Position numbers and translations under genes: made by a program. The notes under the pieces are model-generated. The model ran no database searches. It saw only the letters and a program-made list of their open reading frames with translations, and was not told the origin of the DNA. From Nocardioides albus (GTDB lineage Bacteria > Actinomycetota > Actinomycetes > Propionibacteriales > Nocardioidaceae), in the NCBI RefSeq assembly GCF_014648255.1, contig NZ_BMQT01000001.1:186001-250000 (forward strand): a stretch of 64,000 nucleotides of DNA. The letters run 5' to 3'. Below are positions 35,738 through 45,263 of this stretch, piece after piece. How positions within the stretch are numbered: the first letter of the stretch is position 1; each line of letters starts with the position of its first letter.

Positions 35738-37168
35738 ATGCCTCGCGGACGAATCGGTGCCACTGCCCTCGCTGGCCTGCTCGGTCAGTGGCACGGGGAC
35801 GGCCCGGCCTATGAGAACCTCGCCGAACGGATCCAGCTGCTGCTGATCGACGGACGGCTCTCCGCCGACGTACGGCTTCCGTCGGAGCGCGAGCTCTCCG
35901 AGCGGCTGATGCTGAGCCGCACCACGATCACCGCCGCCTACCGTCGGCTGCGAGAGCGCGGCTACGCATTGAGCGTGCAGGGTTCGGGCACGACGACGAA
36001 GCTTCCGCCGACCGCGCCTGACTCCTTCACCGAGGGCGGCGAGATCGACCTGGTCAGGGCCACCTTGCCGGCCACCCGACGGCTCCCAGAAGCAGCCGTC
36101 GAGGCGACCAAACGGCTCGCCGACCACATGACCGGCCCCGGCTACACGCTGTGGGGCATCGAGGAGCTCCGCGCCGAGATCGCGGCGCGCTACACCGTTC
36201 GCGGCCTGCCGACCGACCCCGACCAGATCATGGTGACGACCGGCGGTCAGAGCGCGATCGCGCTGCTCGCCCGCACCGTGATCAGCCGCGGTGACCGGGC
36301 CTACGCCGAGAGCCCGTCCTATCCCAACGCGTACGACGCCCTGAGCCTCGCCGGTGCCCGGATCATCACGAGCCCGGTGACCACCGACGCCGGCTGGGAC
36401 ATGCCCGCGATGGAGGCGGCCATCGCCCGGACGACACCTGTGATGGCGTACGTCATGCCCGACTTCCACAACCCGACGTCTCGCTCGATGTCGACCGAGG
36501 ACCGGCTCCGCCTGCTGCACGCGGCTGCCAAGGTCGACACGCTCGTGGTGGTCGACGACACCACCGCCGAGCTGGACATCGACCGCAGCCACACCTTCCC
36601 GCCGCTGGCCGCGATGGCAGATCAGCATCAGGCCCGGGTCGTCCACATCGGCTCCGCGAGCAAGATGCTGTGGGGAGGGCTGCGGGTCGGCTGGATCCGG
36701 GCCGATCCGGTGCTGCTGACCCAGATCGCCAGCGGACGCTCCGCCACCGATCTCGGCACCCCGATCTGGGAGCAGCTGGTCACCACCATCCTGTTCCAGC
36801 ATCTTCCCGAGATCCTCGAGGAGCGTGCCGCGCAGCTCGCCGCGGGGCGTGCTGCGCTCTATCACGCGATGCGGGAGCATCTCCCCGACTGGGAGCTGCC
36901 GCCACGTATCGACGGCGGGCTCTCCGCCTGGGTCGGTCTCCCGGCGCCGGTGAGCTCCCAGCTCACCCTCGCCGCCAGGCCCCACGGACTGCTCGTCACC
37001 GCCGGGCCCCGGTTCGGGGTCGACGGGGCGTACGAACGTCATCTGCGGCTGGCGATCACGCCCCGACCCGAGCTCGTCCGTCGCGGAGTCGAGATCCTGG
37101 CCGAGGTCTGGCCGCGTGCCGCCTCCACCCCTGCGCTGGCCCTCACCACCTCCGAGGCAGTGGTCTGA
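35738..37168 (+). CDS. MocR-family regulator (GntR DNA-binding plus aminotransferase-like domain)
   Basis: Regulator of 476 residues. The N-terminal GntR winged helix (about 20-90) has NLAERIQLLLIDGRLSADVRLPSERELSERL and TTITAAYRRLRERGYA. The rest is a fold-type I aminotransferase domain whose PLP lysine is K309 in GSASKMLWGGLRVGW; DDTTAELD holds the Asp for the cofactor nitrogen. Such proteins sense PLP or a PLP adduct. It is divergent from the yczE-like gene and belongs to the YczR-type MocR group by context. Confidence 0.92.
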   Translation: MPRGRIGATALAGLLGQWHGDGPAYENLAERIQLLLIDGRLSADVRLPSERELSERLMLSRTTITAAYRRLRERGYALSVQGSGTTTKLPPTAPDSFTEGGEIDLVRATLPATRRLPEAAVEATKRLADHMTGPGYTLWGIEELRAEIAARYTVRGLPTDPDQIMVTTGGQSAIALLARTVISRGDRAYAESPSYPNAYDALSLAGARIITSPVTTDAGWDMPAMEAAIARTTPVMAYVMPDFHNPTSRSMSTEDRLRLLHAAAKVDTLVVVDDTTAELDIDRSHTFPPLAAMADQHQARVVHIGSASKMLWGGLRVGWIRADPVLLTQIASGRSATDLGTPIWEQLVTTILFQHLPEILEERAAQLAAGRAALYHAMREHLPDWELPPRIDGGLSAWVGLPAPVSSQLTLAARPHGLLVTAGPRFGVDGAYERHLRLAITPRPELVRRGVEILAEVWPRAASTPALALTTSEAVV

Positions 37169-37174
37169 CCGGCA

Positions 37175-38236
37175 TCAGCCACGCTCAAGGGCTTCGAGCG
37201 CCCACAGCCCGAGGCCCTCGAAGCGTGCCGACTCATAGCTCGGCACGTCCCCGCTGGTGGCGTCCAGGAGCCGGCGGGTCGTGATGTGCGAGGCGCCGCG
37301 GGCAAGACCGGCTCGAGCCAGCTCGGCTGCTGCGGTCGCCGGCGGCGGATCCTCGTGGCGCTGCCGCGCCCGTCGCCGCTCGTAGTCGAGCTCGTCGACG
37401 GCGATGGTTCGGATGATCGACTCGGCACTCCCGAGGCTGCGGGTGTCCTTCAGCGCACGGGCGAGCGGAAAGTCGTGAGCATCCAGGTCCTCGAGGAGCC
37501 ACACCGCGGCGCTCTCCTCGGTCACCGGAACCGGTGCACACCCCCGCCTCATCTCGACGGCACCCCGGAGGCCGTACGCCGCGGCTGCCGCCAGGGTCGT
37601 CGCCTCGGTGGGATGCCAGCTGAGCGGATCGCGAAACCTGTCCACATCCGTCGCCACGAGCTCTCCGGCACGCTTCGCGCCGAGGTCGCGGAGGATCCCG
37701 GTCACCGCCTCAGCGGAGAGCTCCCCGTCCACCCCAGGACCGAGAACGGCAAGCTGAACCGGAAGATCGACGTCGAGGGCCGCGGCCAGCGTCAGTGAGT
37801 CGGCCAACGGACTCAGCAGCCCGGCCTCGTCGCCCCGAGCGACGATGTCACCACCGACATCCACCACGGTCAGCGCATCGACACCCAGCGCCCGGGAGAA
37901 GTGCGTGAGCTGTTGCCCCAGCCCGATCGCCCCACCGGAGAAGTCGTGCAACAGCAGACGCGCGTCCACGTCACCGGCCAACCGCGGCAACACGGACCGC
38001 CCGGACGGCAGCGTGTCCGCCGATGTCGATATCTCGGCCCGTACGCCATCGATCAGTCGAAGTCCGATGAAGTCACCCCGCGAGCGCGGCCCAGGCACCG
38101 GATCGATGCGAAGCCGCTCCCAAGCACACGTCGACACCAGAGCCCTGCCGTCCGCGTCGGGTTCGAGAACCCCGCGCACCAACAGCGCCCCGAGGGCATC
38201 ACCCCCACCACCGGACGCGACGTAGAGAGTGCTCAC
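37175..38236 (-). CDS. DUF1152 domain protein
   Basis: Protein of 353 residues, cytoplasmic, catalytic role unknown. The N-terminal YVASGGGGDALGALLV is the glycine-rich start of DUF1152 proteins, and LTVVDVGGDIVARGDEAGLLSPLADSL is its second conserved block. A nucleotide- or sugar-binding role is plausible from the glycine-rich loops but unproven. It converges with the MocR gene across 6 nt and stands alone otherwise. Confidence 0.75.
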   Translation of the reverse strand: MSTLYVASGGGGDALGALLVRGVLEPDADGRALVSTCAWERLRIDPVPGPRSRGDFIGLRLIDGVRAEISTSADTLPSGRSVLPRLAGDVDARLLLHDFSGGAIGLGQQLTHFSRALGVDALTVVDVGGDIVARGDEAGLLSPLADSLTLAAALDVDLPVQLAVLGPGVDGELSAEAVTGILRDLGAKRAGELVATDVDRFRDPLSWHPTEATTLAAAAAYGLRGAVEMRRGCAPVPVTEESAAVWLLEDLDAHDFPLARALKDTRSLGSAESIIRTIAVDELDYERRRARQRHEDPPPATAAAELARAGLARGASHITTRRLLDATSGDVPSYESARFEGLGLWALEALERG

Positions 38237-38302
38237 GCTGTCGATTGTGGCCTCTGAGAATCGTTGGCGCCACCGTCGTATGTCACTCAGCGGTCCTTGT
38301 GA

Positions 38303-39601
38303 CTACGCCGCGAGGTCGTGGTCAAGGAGTACGGCGCGCAGCATGAACTCGGCTGTGGACAGGGGCGGTTTGTCCGACGCCCAGGCCTCCGGTGGTGGGC
38401 TGGTGTAGGTGTGCCCGGTGGGTGTGATGGTGATGATGCTGCCGTCGGGTCCGGGTCTTGCCTGCCAGCCGAGCGCTTCCTTGGCCTGATTACATCGCTC
38501 ACACAACCCTTGAAGGTTCTCGGCGCTTGTTGCGCCGCCGTCCGCGTGGCGTTCTACGTGGTCGACGTTGCGGATCGGGGCGTCGCAGCCGTTGGTGCGG
38601 CAGATCCCGCCGTCTCGGGTGGTGATGAACTCTGCGAGTCCGTCGGGGGCTTTGCGGGAGCGGGACTCCATCGCGACGAGCTGGCCGGTCGGGTCGGTGA
38701 ACAGTCTCCGGACGAAGACCTCGGCGTCGGCGAGTGCTTCACGGGCCCAGGTCGCGGGGACGGGGCCATAGCCCTCGACCATGGCGGGCTGGTCAGCGTC
38801 GTTGGTGAGAGCGTCGGCAGTCATCACGATCTTGACCTCGATCCGAGGCTTCACACCTTCGGTGCCTGCGCGTCCGGTGACCCTGTCGACGAGGGTGTCG
38901 GCCATGACCTGGCCACGGGTTCGTTCATCGCCGGCCGCTTGGGCTGCTTTGGCGGCCTGGTCGAGGGCGGCGTAGACAGCGACGCCGTCCTTGACCGGCA
39001 ACAAGGCGCCGAGCCAGGTCATGGTGTCCGGCGCCGGCCGGACACTGACCCGGCGGTCCCTATCCGCGTTCGAGGCCCGGGCTACGACGGATTCTTGGTC
39101 GAGGGTGATGGCGAGCTTCTTGGCGGCGTTCTCGAGCTGCCGTGGCCCCATGGCCACGACCCTCGGAACCTGCCCGTCTTCACCACGAGCGCAGAGCTGG
39201 TAGTCGATGACTCGACGGTCCTCGACCGAGAGGCAGGCGGTCTCGCGGGCGAGGATGCTGGCCTGCCACTGCGAAAACAACCCGGCCTTCATCAACGCAT
39301 ACGTGTGCGGCATCTCTGCCACCAAGACCTTCGCCAGACCAAGGAAACTGGCGCCCTTGACGGGTGAGACCCGCCGCGCCAACGCCACCTGGGACGCGAC
39401 CCCTTCACCGAGCTTGCGGGCAGGAACCCCCGCCTCCGCTTGGCGGACGCGGACAGCGTCCTCGAGACGTACCGCCGCTTCTGCCTGCACCGCTTCGGCG
39501 ACGCACTTGACCTCTTCGAGCCGAGTGATCCAGTCGACCAGCTCACTTTCGGACGCACCCAGGGGCGGCCCGGCAAGGAGCTGGTCGACGGTCTCATTCA
39601 T
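38303..39601 (-). CDS. DUF222 / 13E12-type HNH endonuclease-like protein
   Basis: Protein of 432 residues of the DUF222 family, which is multicopy in many actinobacteria and linked to mobile repeats (REP13E12 of mycobacteria). The helical DUF222 part fills residues 1-300. The HNH nuclease is at about 335-385: CRTNGC, VDHVERHADGG, ENLQGLCERCNQAK, with all ligands present. The ATG at 39601 has no proper ribosome binding site, but a perfect TATAAT lies 7 nt upstream, so the mRNA is probably leaderless. The gene is intact and borders a repeat-rich gap. Confidence 0.87.
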   Translation of the reverse strand: MNETVDQLLAGPPLGASESELVDWITRLEEVKCVAEAVQAEAAVRLEDAVRVRQAEAGVPARKLGEGVASQVALARRVSPVKGASFLGLAKVLVAEMPHTYALMKAGLFSQWQASILARETACLSVEDRRVIDYQLCARGEDGQVPRVVAMGPRQLENAAKKLAITLDQESVVARASNADRDRRVSVRPAPDTMTWLGALLPVKDGVAVYAALDQAAKAAQAAGDERTRGQVMADTLVDRVTGRAGTEGVKPRIEVKIVMTADALTNDADQPAMVEGYGPVPATWAREALADAEVFVRRLFTDPTGQLVAMESRSRKAPDGLAEFITTRDGGICRTNGCDAPIRNVDHVERHADGGATSAENLQGLCERCNQAKEALGWQARPGPDGSIITITPTGHTYTSPPPEAWASDKPPLSTAEFMLRAVLLDHDLAA

Positions 39602-39608
39602 ACCCCCA

Positions 39609-39614
39609 ATTATA
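39609..39614 (-). promoter_or_regulatory. Consensus -10 box of a leaderless gene
   Basis: TATAAT on the minus strand, ending 7 nt before the ATG of the HNH gene. Transcription should start at or one base from the A of the ATG. No good -35 was seen. Confidence 0.6.
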
Positions 39615-39735
39615 TGCGAAACAGCACGTCGCCGCTACCTGTTTGTGCTGGTCAGCCCCGAATTATGCGGTCAGTGAACATGTGACGTGATCTCCGCGCC
39701 ACACCCTCGCCGCCGCCCCGATACTGGCGAAATCT

Positions 39736-39828
39736 TTTCTCGATCAGGTGCCGGGTCAAGGACCGCGGAGCGGCCGGCGAAGCCGGCGGGCCGAAGGCCC
39801 GTCCTTGACGCGGCGCATGATCGAGAAA
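39736..39828. repeat. 93-nt inverted repeat with two internal GAA mini-hairpins
   Basis: Outer arms TTTCTCGATCA (39736-39746) and TGATCGAGAAA (39818-39828) are perfect; a further 17 nt inside match at 14 positions. The middle carries two hairpins with GAA loops, GCCGGC-GAA-GCCGGC (39773-39787) and GGGCC-GAA-GGCCC (39788-39800). The whole could fold as a three-way junction in single-stranded DNA or RNA. Confidence 0.8.
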
Positions 39829-39935
39829 CAATCAATCAAGGGTCGGCGGCGAACCCAGAAACGAAGAAACAGTCGCGTAGCGAGGTGTCCCGAACCGACC
39901 GTGTTGGTCTCGACACGCCTCCGCCTAGCGGCTCC

Positions 39936-40066
39936 GGCGGCTCGACCAGCGGGGAGAGGCGGCTCGACCAGCGGGGCGAGGCGGCTCGACAAACGGCGAG
40001 GCGGCTCGACCAGCGGGGCGAGGCGGCTCGACAAACGGGGAGAGGCGGCTCGACCAGCGGCGGCGA
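39936..40066. repeat. Six tandem 20-22-nt units
   Basis: Units starting GGCGGCTCGAC at 39936, 39958, 39980, 40000, 40022 and 40044. Units 3 and 5 continue with AAACGG, the others with CAGCGG. No unique spacers lie between them. Confidence 0.85.
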
Positions 40067-40138
40067 GCCTCGGCACCGAGGCCCACCGAACAAGAAGTTC
40101 ACCAGAACTCGTTGTGACCCGCACCACATTGAGTCACG

Positions 40139-41773
40139 ATGTCCAGCATGCAAGGACTGATCCAAGACGCACCGCTGACCATCGAAACGATCATCCGGCG
40201 CGCCGAGCGCGTCTTCCCGACGCGGGAGATCGTCACCAAGACCGCTACCGGTCTGGAGCGCAACACGTTCAAGGACCTCGCCGTAGAGGTACGCAAGCAG
40301 GCAGGGGTGCTCGACAGGCTCGGCATCTCCGAGGGCGGCCGGGTGGCGAGCTTCGCTTGGAACACCCTGCGCCACCTGGCGCTCTACTACTCCGTCCCGT
40401 GCACCGGCCGGGTGCTGCACACGGGCAACATCCGCTACTTCCCCGAGCAGCTGGTCTACACCTTCAACCACGCCGAGGACGAGGCCGTCTTCGTGGACCG
40501 CTCACTGCTCGGTCTGCTGGCCCCGCTCCTCCCCCAGCTGACCACGCTCAAGCATGTGATCGTGATGGACGACGGTGCGCCGACGCCGCTCCCGGACGAT
40601 CCGCGGGTCGTCTCCTACGAGGAGCTGATGGCCGACGCCGAGGAGGGGGCGATCGAAGGCCGAGTGACTGACGAGCGCACCGCCGCCGGGATCTGTTACA
40701 CCTCCGGCACCACCGGCAACCCGAAGGGCGTGCTCTACAGCCACCGCTCTCAGTACCTGCACGCGCTGGCTTCCCTGGCCGGCAGCCTCTTCGGCACCAA
40801 CGACCGTGACCGTGTGCTTCCCGTGGTGCCGTTCTTCCACGCCAACGGCTGGGGCTTCGCCCACTCCTCGCTGCTCGCCGGGGCCAACCTGATCCTGCCC
40901 GGACCCGACCTCTCGCCCGGCGGGATCATCAAGCTCCTCGAGGCCGAGAAGGTGACGATCGCCGCCGGCGTGCCCACGATCTGGATGGGCATGGTCCCGC
41001 TTCTGAAGGACGCCGACCTGTCCGCGCTGCGCGTGGTCATCTGTGGCGGGTCCGCGGTGCCGAAGTCGCTCTCGGAGGCGTGGCGCGAGGCGATCGGCCT
41101 GCCGATCACCCAGGCGTGGGGCATGACCGAGATGTCGCCGCTCGGCAGCGTGTTCAACGAGCGGGCCGAGATCGCCGACCTCTCCGAGGAGGAGAAGGCC
41201 GACTATCGTACGTCGCCGGGCATCCCGGCCGTCGGCGTCGAGCTCCGCATCGTGGAGCCGGGCACGACCGACGAGCTCTCCTGGGACGGCGAGACCACGG
41301 GCGAGCTGGAGTGCCGCGGTCCGTGGATCGCGTCGGGCTACTACAAGGTCGACGCGCCGAGCTCTTTCTCCCCCGACGGCTGGCTGCGCACCGGTGACAT
41401 CGCCGCGATCGACCCGCTGGGCTACGTACGCATCGTCGACCGCACCAAGGACCTGGTGAAGTCCGGTGGCGAGTGGATCTCCACGGTCGCGATCGAGAAC
41501 CTCATCATGGGCCACCCGAGCATCGCCGAGGCCGCGGTCGTCGCGGTGCCGCACCCCAAGTGGGGCGAGCGGCCGCTGGCGTTCGCGGTGGTCAAGGACG
41601 GTGAGTCGGTGACCAAGGAGGAGCTGCTCGGCTACCTCGCCGAGAACCTCGGCAAGTGGCAGGTGCCGGACGACGTGGTCTTCATCGACGAGGTGCCCAA
41701 GACCTCGGTCGGCAAGTTCTCCAAGAAGACGCTGCGCGAGGAGTACGCCGACTACAAGCTGCCCACCGCCTAG
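40139..41773 (+). CDS. Acyl-CoA ligase (AMP-forming, FadD-like)
   Basis: ANL-superfamily enzyme of 544 residues that activates a carboxylic acid, probably a medium- or long-chain fatty acid, through an acyl-adenylate to acyl-CoA. The P-loop is [20 protein letters not shown]; later motifs are [23 protein letters not shown] and [17 protein letters not shown]; the catalytic lysine is in [13 protein letters not shown] near the end. ATG 40139 has no strong ribosome binding site; ATG 40148 is an alternative. It stands alone, after the repeat stretch. Confidence 0.92.
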   Translation: MSSMQGLIQDAPLTIETIIRRAERVFPTREIVTKTATGLERNTFKDLAVEVRKQAGVLDRLGISEGGRVASFAWNTLRHLALYYSVPCTGRVLHTGNIRYFPEQLVYTFNHAEDEAVFVDRSLLGLLAPLLPQLTTLKHVIVMDDGAPTPLPDDPRVVSYEELMADAEEGAIEGRVTDERTAAGICYTSGTTGNPKGVLYSHRSQYLHALASLAGSLFGTNDRDRVLPVVPFFHANGWGFAHSSLLAGANLILPGPDLSPGGIIKLLEAEKVTIAAGVPTIWMGMVPLLKDADLSALRVVICGGSAVPKSLSEAWREAIGLPITQAWGMTEMSPLGSVFNERAEIADLSEEEKADYRTSPGIPAVGVELRIVEPGTTDELSWDGETTGELECRGPWIASGYYKVDAPSSFSPDGWLRTGDIAAIDPLGYVRIVDRTKDLVKSGGEWISTVAIENLIMGHPSIAEAAVVAVPHPKWGERPLAFAVVKDGESVTKEELLGYLAENLGKWQVPDDVVFIDEVPKTSVGKFSKKTLREEYADYKLPTA

Positions 41774-41785
41774 CTCGAGGCAGGC

Positions 41786-44524
41786 TCAGCCCAACTGCGC
41801 GAGGATCGAGTCGCACTCGTCCCTCGCGCAGCGGGCGTCCTCGTGCTTGCCCAGCGCGGCACGGGTCTCGGCGAGATGGCCGAGCGCGTCGGCGAGTCCG
41901 GGCAGGTCGCCGGCGGCGCGCAGCTTGGTCACCGCCTCCTCGAAGTGCCCGGCCGCCTCGTCGGCCGCGCCGAGCTGCTGGTGGATCCAGCCGATGGTGG
42001 CGACGACGTTGCCCTCGCTGCGGTAGCCCGGGGCGACCCGGCGCAGCTCCATGAGAGCCGCCTCGCAGTGCCGGAGCCCGGCCTCGTACGCCCCGTCGAG
42101 GGCCTCATAGAGACCCAGCCGGCCGGTCGTCCAGGCCGCGCGGATCGGGTCGCCGGCGCGAGCGAAGACGTCCGCCGCCCGAGCCGCGTACGCCGCAGCC
42201 CCAGCATGATCGCCGGACGCCGTGGCCACGGTGGCCAGCCGGTGCAGGGTCTTTCCCTCCGAAGCCAGATCGGCGGACTCCATCGCCAGGTCGAGAGCAC
42301 GACCGAGGTGGTCGAGGGCGTCATCGACGCGCCCCAGGCGCCCGCAGGCGGCGCCCGCAGCGCGGTGCACGACGCCGAGTCCGCCCGGGTCGCCGCCCTG
42401 CGAGACCTCGCGGCGCACCCCGGGGAGCGCGGCCTCGGCCAGCGAGGCGAGCTCGATCCAGCGCCCTTGGAGGTCGAGCAGGCGCTCGAGCGCACCGATG
42501 AGCAGGACGATCCGGTCGGACGCGATGCCTCGGGCGACGGCGGCGTCGATCACCCGCGCCATCACGGGCAGCTGCGCCGCGATCCACGCCAGCGCCTCAC
42601 CGCTGTCGCCGACGACCTCGATCGTGACACCGTCGCGCATCGGCTCGGTGGCGTCGAGATGGTTCTGATGAGGGTCGTAGGCGCTGTGCGCGGCGCGGGC
42701 GCTGAACACGTAGTGGTCGATCATCCGCAGCTCGGCCTGCTCACGCAACGAGTCCCGCTCGCCCGCGGCGAGGTCGGCGGCGTACTCCCGAAGCAGGTCG
42801 TGCAGCACGAACCGACCGGGAGCGACCTCGGTCACCAGGTTGGCCTCGCTGAGCTCGTCGAGCAGGCGGCGGGCAGGCACCCGGGAGATCCCGGCCAGGC
42901 TCGCCGCGGCCGGGACGGTGAACGTCGGCCCGGGATGCAGGCCGATCAGCCGGAACAGCCGCGCCGCCGGCTCGGACAGGTGTCGGACCGACCAGGAGAA
43001 CGTCGCCCGGAGATCCCCACGGCCGCCGCCGAACCCGTCCAGGCGGGACTCGCCGAGCTCGTCGGCCAGGTCGGCGAGAGCGTACGCCGGGCGAGTCGCC
43101 GCCCGCGCGGCCACGATCGACAGCGTCAGCGGCAGCGAGGCGCACAGCGCGATGATCCGGTCAACGGCCTCCGGCTCGGCCAGGAGCCGCTCGTTGCCGA
43201 GCCTCCCGGCCAGCAGCTCGTACGCCTCGTCGTCATCGAGCAGGCCCAGCTCCATCGGTCTCGCTCCGGCCTCCGCGACCAGCCCGGAGAGCCTGTTTCG
43301 GCTGGTCACCAGGGTCATACACCCAGGGCTGCCGGGGAGGAGGGATCGGACCTGCTCGCTGTCGCGGGCGTTGTCGAGCACCAGCAGCACCCGCTTGCCG
43401 GCGAGCTTGCTGCGCAGCAGGCCGGCGCGGCCGTCGATCTCCTGCGGCTGTCGGGACCGCTCCACCCCGAACGCCTCGAGCACGACCCCGAGCGCATCCA
43501 ACGGGTCCAGCGCATCGCGCGGGTCGAAGCCGCGCAGGTTCACGAACACCTGTCCGTCCGGGAAACGCGGAGCGGCCCGGTGCGCCCAGTACAGCGCCAG
43601 CGTCGTCTTGCCGATCCCTGCCGTGCCGGCGATCGCCGAGATCACCACGGCCCGTCCGCCGTCGTCGACCAGCTGCTCCTCGACCAGCTGGTCCAGCTTG
43701 GTCAGCTGGTCCTCGCGGCCGGCGAAGGCGGCGACGACCGGCGGCAGCTGGCGCGGCACGATCTCCACGCGGGTCGGCGACGCCCCGGACCCGGGATCGT
43801 CTCCGTCGAGGATCCGCAGCTGCAGGTCGCGTACGTCCTTCGAGGGCTCGACCCCGAGCTCGTCCCGAAGGATCAGGAAGAGCCGCTGGTAGGCGTCCAG
43901 GGCCTCGGCCGTACGACCGGAGTGCCACAGCGCCGTCATCAGCAGCAGCCACAAGCGCTCCCGGAGGGGATTGGCCTGGACGACCGGACCGAGGTCACCC
44001 ACCACCGCGGCCTGCCGGCCGAGCGCCAGATCAGCCGCGGCCCTGGACTCGACGGCGACCAGGCGCAGCTCCTCGAGCCGCGCCGCCTCGGTCAGGATCA
44101 TCGGCGACTCCCCGACCGCTCCGTACGCGCCTCCGGCCCACAGCCCCAGCGCAGCGTCGAAGAGCATGCTGGCCCGCTCGGGGTCCCCGGCCTCCACGGA
44201 GATCCGGCCCTGCTCGACCAGGTCCTCGAAGCGGGCCTGGTCGACGTCCGCTCCGACCAGCGCGTAGCCGTTCGCCCGGCGCTGCAGATGGCGGCGATCC
44301 TCGCCGAGCGCCCGGCGCAGGTCACGGATGCGCTGGTGGAGCAGGTTCACCCCCGTCGCCGGGGGCGAACCTCTCCACAGCTCGTCGATCAGCAGGTCGG
44401 TGGAGACCGGCGTCCCACGCGCGGCGACCAGCAGCGCAAGCAGCGTACGCCGCGTGCGCGACAGCCTCTGTGCGGTGCCGTCGTCATGGATCAGCTCGAC
44501 GGCACCTAAGACCCGGACCCGCAC
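41786..44524 (-). CDS. SARP-type regulator with BTAD, NB-ARC and TPR-like domains
   Basis: AfsR-like transcription factor of 912 residues. The OmpR-type DNA-binding domain (RVRVLGAVEL to YALVG) is at 1-90, the BTAD helical domain at 90-240, the NB-ARC ATPase with Walker A AGTAGIGKTT (about 299-308) and LLVLDNA follows, and the last 300 residues are TPR-like helices. GTG at 44524, behind GGGAGG, gives the usual VRVRVLG start; an ATG at 44536 would place that Shine-Dalgarno inside the gene. Such regulators switch on secondary metabolite genes, but no biosynthetic cluster is visible next to it. Confidence 0.9.
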   Translation of the reverse strand: MRVRVLGAVELIHDDGTAQRLSRTRRTLLALLVAARGTPVSTDLLIDELWRGSPPATGVNLLHQRIRDLRRALGEDRRHLQRRANGYALVGADVDQARFEDLVEQGRISVEAGDPERASMLFDAALGLWAGGAYGAVGESPMILTEAARLEELRLVAVESRAAADLALGRQAAVVGDLGPVVQANPLRERLWLLLMTALWHSGRTAEALDAYQRLFLILRDELGVEPSKDVRDLQLRILDGDDPGSGASPTRVEIVPRQLPPVVAAFAGREDQLTKLDQLVEEQLVDDGGRAVVISAIAGTAGIGKTTLALYWAHRAAPRFPDGQVFVNLRGFDPRDALDPLDALGVVLEAFGVERSRQPQEIDGRAGLLRSKLAGKRVLLVLDNARDSEQVRSLLPGSPGCMTLVTSRNRLSGLVAEAGARPMELGLLDDDEAYELLAGRLGNERLLAEPEAVDRIIALCASLPLTLSIVAARAATRPAYALADLADELGESRLDGFGGGRGDLRATFSWSVRHLSEPAARLFRLIGLHPGPTFTVPAAASLAGISRVPARRLLDELSEANLVTEVAPGRFVLHDLLREYAADLAAGERDSLREQAELRMIDHYVFSARAAHSAYDPHQNHLDATEPMRDGVTIEVVGDSGEALAWIAAQLPVMARVIDAAVARGIASDRIVLLIGALERLLDLQGRWIELASLAEAALPGVRREVSQGGDPGGLGVVHRAAGAACGRLGRVDDALDHLGRALDLAMESADLASEGKTLHRLATVATASGDHAGAAAYAARAADVFARAGDPIRAAWTTGRLGLYEALDGAYEAGLRHCEAALMELRRVAPGYRSEGNVVATIGWIHQQLGAADEAAGHFEEAVTKLRAAGDLPGLADALGHLAETRAALGKHEDARCARDECDSILAQLG

Positions 44525-44658
44525 CACACCTCCCATTGACCGCGCAGCATTACGCCCGAGACGCCTTATCGTCTCATCACCACACAGGGTGGTGACGCGT
44601 GATGCCGCCAGACGGTTGCCTGGAGGTTGGTGCTGAGCCCGGATTCAGTGTTTCTGTC

Positions 44659-45243
44659 TCACGGAACCCGCCACAGACCGCTCTCGCCGCCCTTGTCGAC
44701 CCGGAAGCCGACCTGCTTGATGTTCACCCCGACCGGCACGACGAACGGCACCAGGGCCGTCCGCTGATCCCGCGGCTGCAACCCGAACGGGTTCGGGAAC
44801 ACCTCGCCGCCGTCCACGGCCACCGCGCCGGGCAGGCTCGTGTACTTCTTGCCCGCGGCATCGACGACCGTCGTGCCAGCCGCCGGCGAGTCGTTGAAGA
44901 CCCGCGACCCGGCGTTGACGATCTGGACCTCCACTGCCATCACACGCATTCCCGGCGGGGCCTTGGTCCCGTCGGTGAACGACGTCTCGAAGACGTCCTG
45001 CACGATCACCCGCAACAGGATTCCTGGCGCCTTGCCCTTGATGGTTCCTTCTGCCGTCAACCCGAGCTGCTGGTTCTGCTCGATCCTTTCGGTGCTGTCG
45101 ACGGTGATCACCTTCTTCTCCATCGCGGGATTCTCACCGTGATCGTTGGTGTGGACCCCGTAGTCGATGGAACTGTCCGAACCGCAGCCGACCCCGGCCG
45201 CCGCGACGGCTCCCCCGAGGATCAGCATGGCCATGCGACGCAC
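44659..45243 (-). CDS. Lipoprotein, DUF4352-like
   Basis: Exported lipoprotein of 194 residues: basic start, hydrophobic core MLILGGAVAAAGVG and lipobox GVGC, then SDSSIDYG. The mature part has an immunoglobulin-like beta pattern (MRVMAVEVQIVNAGSRVFNDSP, TTVVDAAGKKYTS) resembling DUF4352 proteins, ligand unknown. GTG at 45243 is chosen because AGGAG lies 5 nt upstream; the GTG at 45249 is directly against that site. An inverted repeat is present 21 to 65 nt upstream. Confidence 0.72.
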   Translation of the reverse strand: MRRMAMLILGGAVAAAGVGCGSDSSIDYGVHTNDHGENPAMEKKVITVDSTERIEQNQQLGLTAEGTIKGKAPGILLRVIVQDVFETSFTDGTKAPPGMRVMAVEVQIVNAGSRVFNDSPAAGTTVVDAAGKKYTSLPGAVAVDGGEVFPNPFGLQPRDQRTALVPFVVPVGVNIKQVGFRVDKGGESGLWRVP

Positions 45244-45263
45244 ACGCACTCCTTATGAAATTT

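Larger units (their letters stand above)
39602..40138. other. Gene-free, repeat-rich stretch
   Basis: 537 nt between the HNH gene and the acyl-CoA ligase. It holds the leaderless promoter of the HNH gene, a 93-nt structured inverted repeat (39736-39828), a stretch of about 100 nt with no recognised gene, a GTCTCGACACGCCTCCGCC block (39907-39925), and six tandem GGCGGCTCGAC units (39936-40066). Open frames across it are products of the repeats. No gene is called. Confidence 0.8.

Noticed and set aside
39936..40066. Possible CRISPR array
   Set aside because: The 20-22-nt units abut each other, there are no unique spacers and no cas genes; it is a simple tandem repeat.
41843..44509. 888-codon open frame opposite the SARP-type regulator
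   Set aside because: Shadow of the regulator; Arg/Gly/Gln-rich with no domain.
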